Positions 63,191 through 64,000 of a DNA stretch of 64,000 nucleotides are shown here, one piece after another. Each line of letters starts with the position of its first letter. Position 1 is the stretch's first letter. Location: contig NZ_JAHA01000008.1 in the NCBI RefSeq assembly GCF_000526935.1, forward strand, positions 124,001-188,000, in the 5' to 3' direction. This DNA comes from Butyrivibrio sp. FCS014 (GTDB taxonomy: Bacteria; Bacillota; Clostridia; Lachnospirales; Lachnospiraceae). Under the pieces are notes generated by a model that searched no databases, had not been told where the DNA came from, and saw only the letters and a list, made by a program, of their open reading frames with translations. The translations under genes were made by a program, and so were the position numbers.

Positions 63191-64000
63191 ATGGAAAAAG
63201 CCTATAAACTGCTGTTTAATACCGAGGAATCAGACGACCTGTATGTATACTGCTGCGGGCTCTCCCAGACTCTGCCGGGACACAGCTTCGGCCCTGCCCT
63301 TAAGCCCCATTTCATGATCCACTATGTGCTTAGTGGCAAAGGCTCTTTTAACATAGGAGGCAAAACCTACCCTCTGCGGGAAGGCTACGGCTTTCTTATC
63401 GTTCCCGACGAACTGGCCTACTACGTGGCTGATGATGCGGATCCCTGGACCTACGCCTGGGTTGGATTCGGCGGCAAAAGAGCTGAGGCCATCGTTTCAC
63501 AGCTTGGCCTGTCCCTGGTACAGCCTGTTTTCAAAAGTGATGCACAGCAGACCATCTATGATCTCATCAAGGACATGATGGACCACAATACCTTCAGCGT
63601 AGAGGACGTTCTTAGGAGAAACGGCCTTCTTTCCATGTTCCTGTCAGTTATCGCATCAGGGATCAGCGTATCCCAAAGAAGCGACAGCGGCAGTGCCAAC
63701 GACTATGTAAACAGAGCCCAGGCTTATATCCGCAGCAACTACTGCAATCCCATCAAGGTCACGGATATCGCCAACTATGTCTGCATCAACAGAAGCTACC
63801 TCTATACTCTTTTCCAAAAGACCCTTGGCATCTCTCCCCAGCAGTATCTGACCAGCTACCGCATCGCCAAGGCCACGGAGCTTTTGCAGCTCACCCAGCT
63901 CCCCATCGAATCCATAGCCATATCCTGTGGCTACTCGGATCCTTTGGTTTTCTCCAAGGCCTTTCGTCAGGAGAAAAAAATATCGCCCTCGGGATACAGA
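63191..64000 (+). CDS. AraC-family sugar regulator (partial, runs off the right edge)
   Basis: At least 270 residues. The N-terminal cupin-type sensor (FGPALKPHFMIHYVLSGKGSF, then GGKTYPLREGYGFLIVPDE) is followed by two helix-turn-helix motifs (VTDIANYVCINRSYLYTLFQKTLGISPQQYL and IESIAISCGYSDPLVFSKAFRQEKKISP). The layout is that of MsmR/RafR-type activators of oligosaccharide use, so a transporter or glycosidase gene probably lies beyond the window. It is divergent from xpaC. TATAAA at about 63159 may be its -10. Whether it acts on the tandem boxes at 35.5 and 52.6 kb is untested. Confidence 0.88.
   Translation, partial: MEKAYKLLFNTEESDDLYVYCCGLSQTLPGHSFGPALKPHFMIHYVLSGKGSFNIGGKTYPLREGYGFLIVPDELAYYVADDADPWTYAWVGFGGKRAEAIVSQLGLSLVQPVFKSDAQQTIYDLIKDMMDHNTFSVEDVLRRNGLLSMFLSVIASGISVSQRSDSGSANDYVNRAQAYIRSNYCNPIKVTDIANYVCINRSYLYTLFQKTLGISPQQYLTSYRIAKATELLQLTQLPIESIAISCGYSDPLVFSKAFRQEKKISPSGYR

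Overview
The window looks like chromosomal DNA from a plant-polysaccharide-degrading Firmicute of the Lachnospiraceae, closest in feel to Butyrivibrio or Pseudobutyrivibrio. This is inferred from gene content and protein style, not from a database search. The signs are moderate G+C, strong AGGAGG ribosome binding sites, TTGACA/TATAAT-type promoters, a transketolase split into two subunits, GH43/GH51 arabinan enzymes, a CUT1 sugar ABC transporter without its own ATPase, and a Leloir galactose operon. No rRNA, tRNA, CRISPR array or intact insertion sequence was seen.

Layout. 1-4.7 kb: an arabinose operon on the minus strand (araR, an FGGY ribulokinase, araD, both transketolase subunits) with its own promoter, an AraR-like operator and a perfect intercistronic hairpin. 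4.7-10.4 kb: housekeeping and metabolic genes (OGG-type glycosylase, Mrr-like nuclease, PTS IIC-like membrane protein, CstA, thiamine pyrophosphokinase, a lipoprotein). 10.5-17.5 kb: a two-gene unit made of a 1798-residue TPR/ATPase protein and a smaller related ATPase ending in a HEPN-like motif. 17.5-22.7 kb: a GNAT-APH fusion, a sugar-phosphate isomerase-like protein, a GH3 glycosidase and an XRE regulator. 22.8-26.3 kb: an accessory patch (KilA-N protein, unknown protein, HTH protein, GNAT, broken Fic) bracketed by rlmD and a second, divergent rlmD 3' end.

26.3-33 kb: a compact operon mutS2 - response regulator - histidine kinase - trmL - rlmD. 33-35.4 kb: an HtrA-like protein that has lost its catalytic triad, and a YhaM-type nuclease. 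35.5-40 kb: a sugar ABC transporter and an ArsR-type regulator. 40-48.4 kb: a signalling block (large methyltransferase, REC-GGDEF protein, NAD-kinase-like protein, SPFH protein, Nudix-type regulator with three matching operators, unknown protein). 48.4-52.6 kb: an arabinan operon (two GH43 enzymes and GH51). 52.7-57.8 kb: aminotransferase with Lrp regulator, AIR-synthase-like protein, VanW protein and a small TPR protein. 57.8-60.5 kb: galK-galT. 60.6-63 kb: xpaC-telA. 63.2 kb to the end: a partial AraC-family regulator.

How it fits together. The arabinan operon and the ABC transporter share one promoter architecture: tandem YTAAAATAY boxes 20 bp apart, ending 3 nt before the -35. This suggests that one activator couples uptake of arabino-oligosaccharides to their hydrolysis. 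The arabinose released would then feed the AraR-controlled kinase, epimerase and transketolase. Separately, the Nudix-type regulator has a matching operator lying exactly between the -35 and -10 of the SPFH/NAD-kinase-like operon and another over its own -10, which defines a small regulon that I do not recognise as described. The giant TPR-ATPase/ATPase-HEPN pair is the strongest candidate for an uncharacterised defence or stress system.
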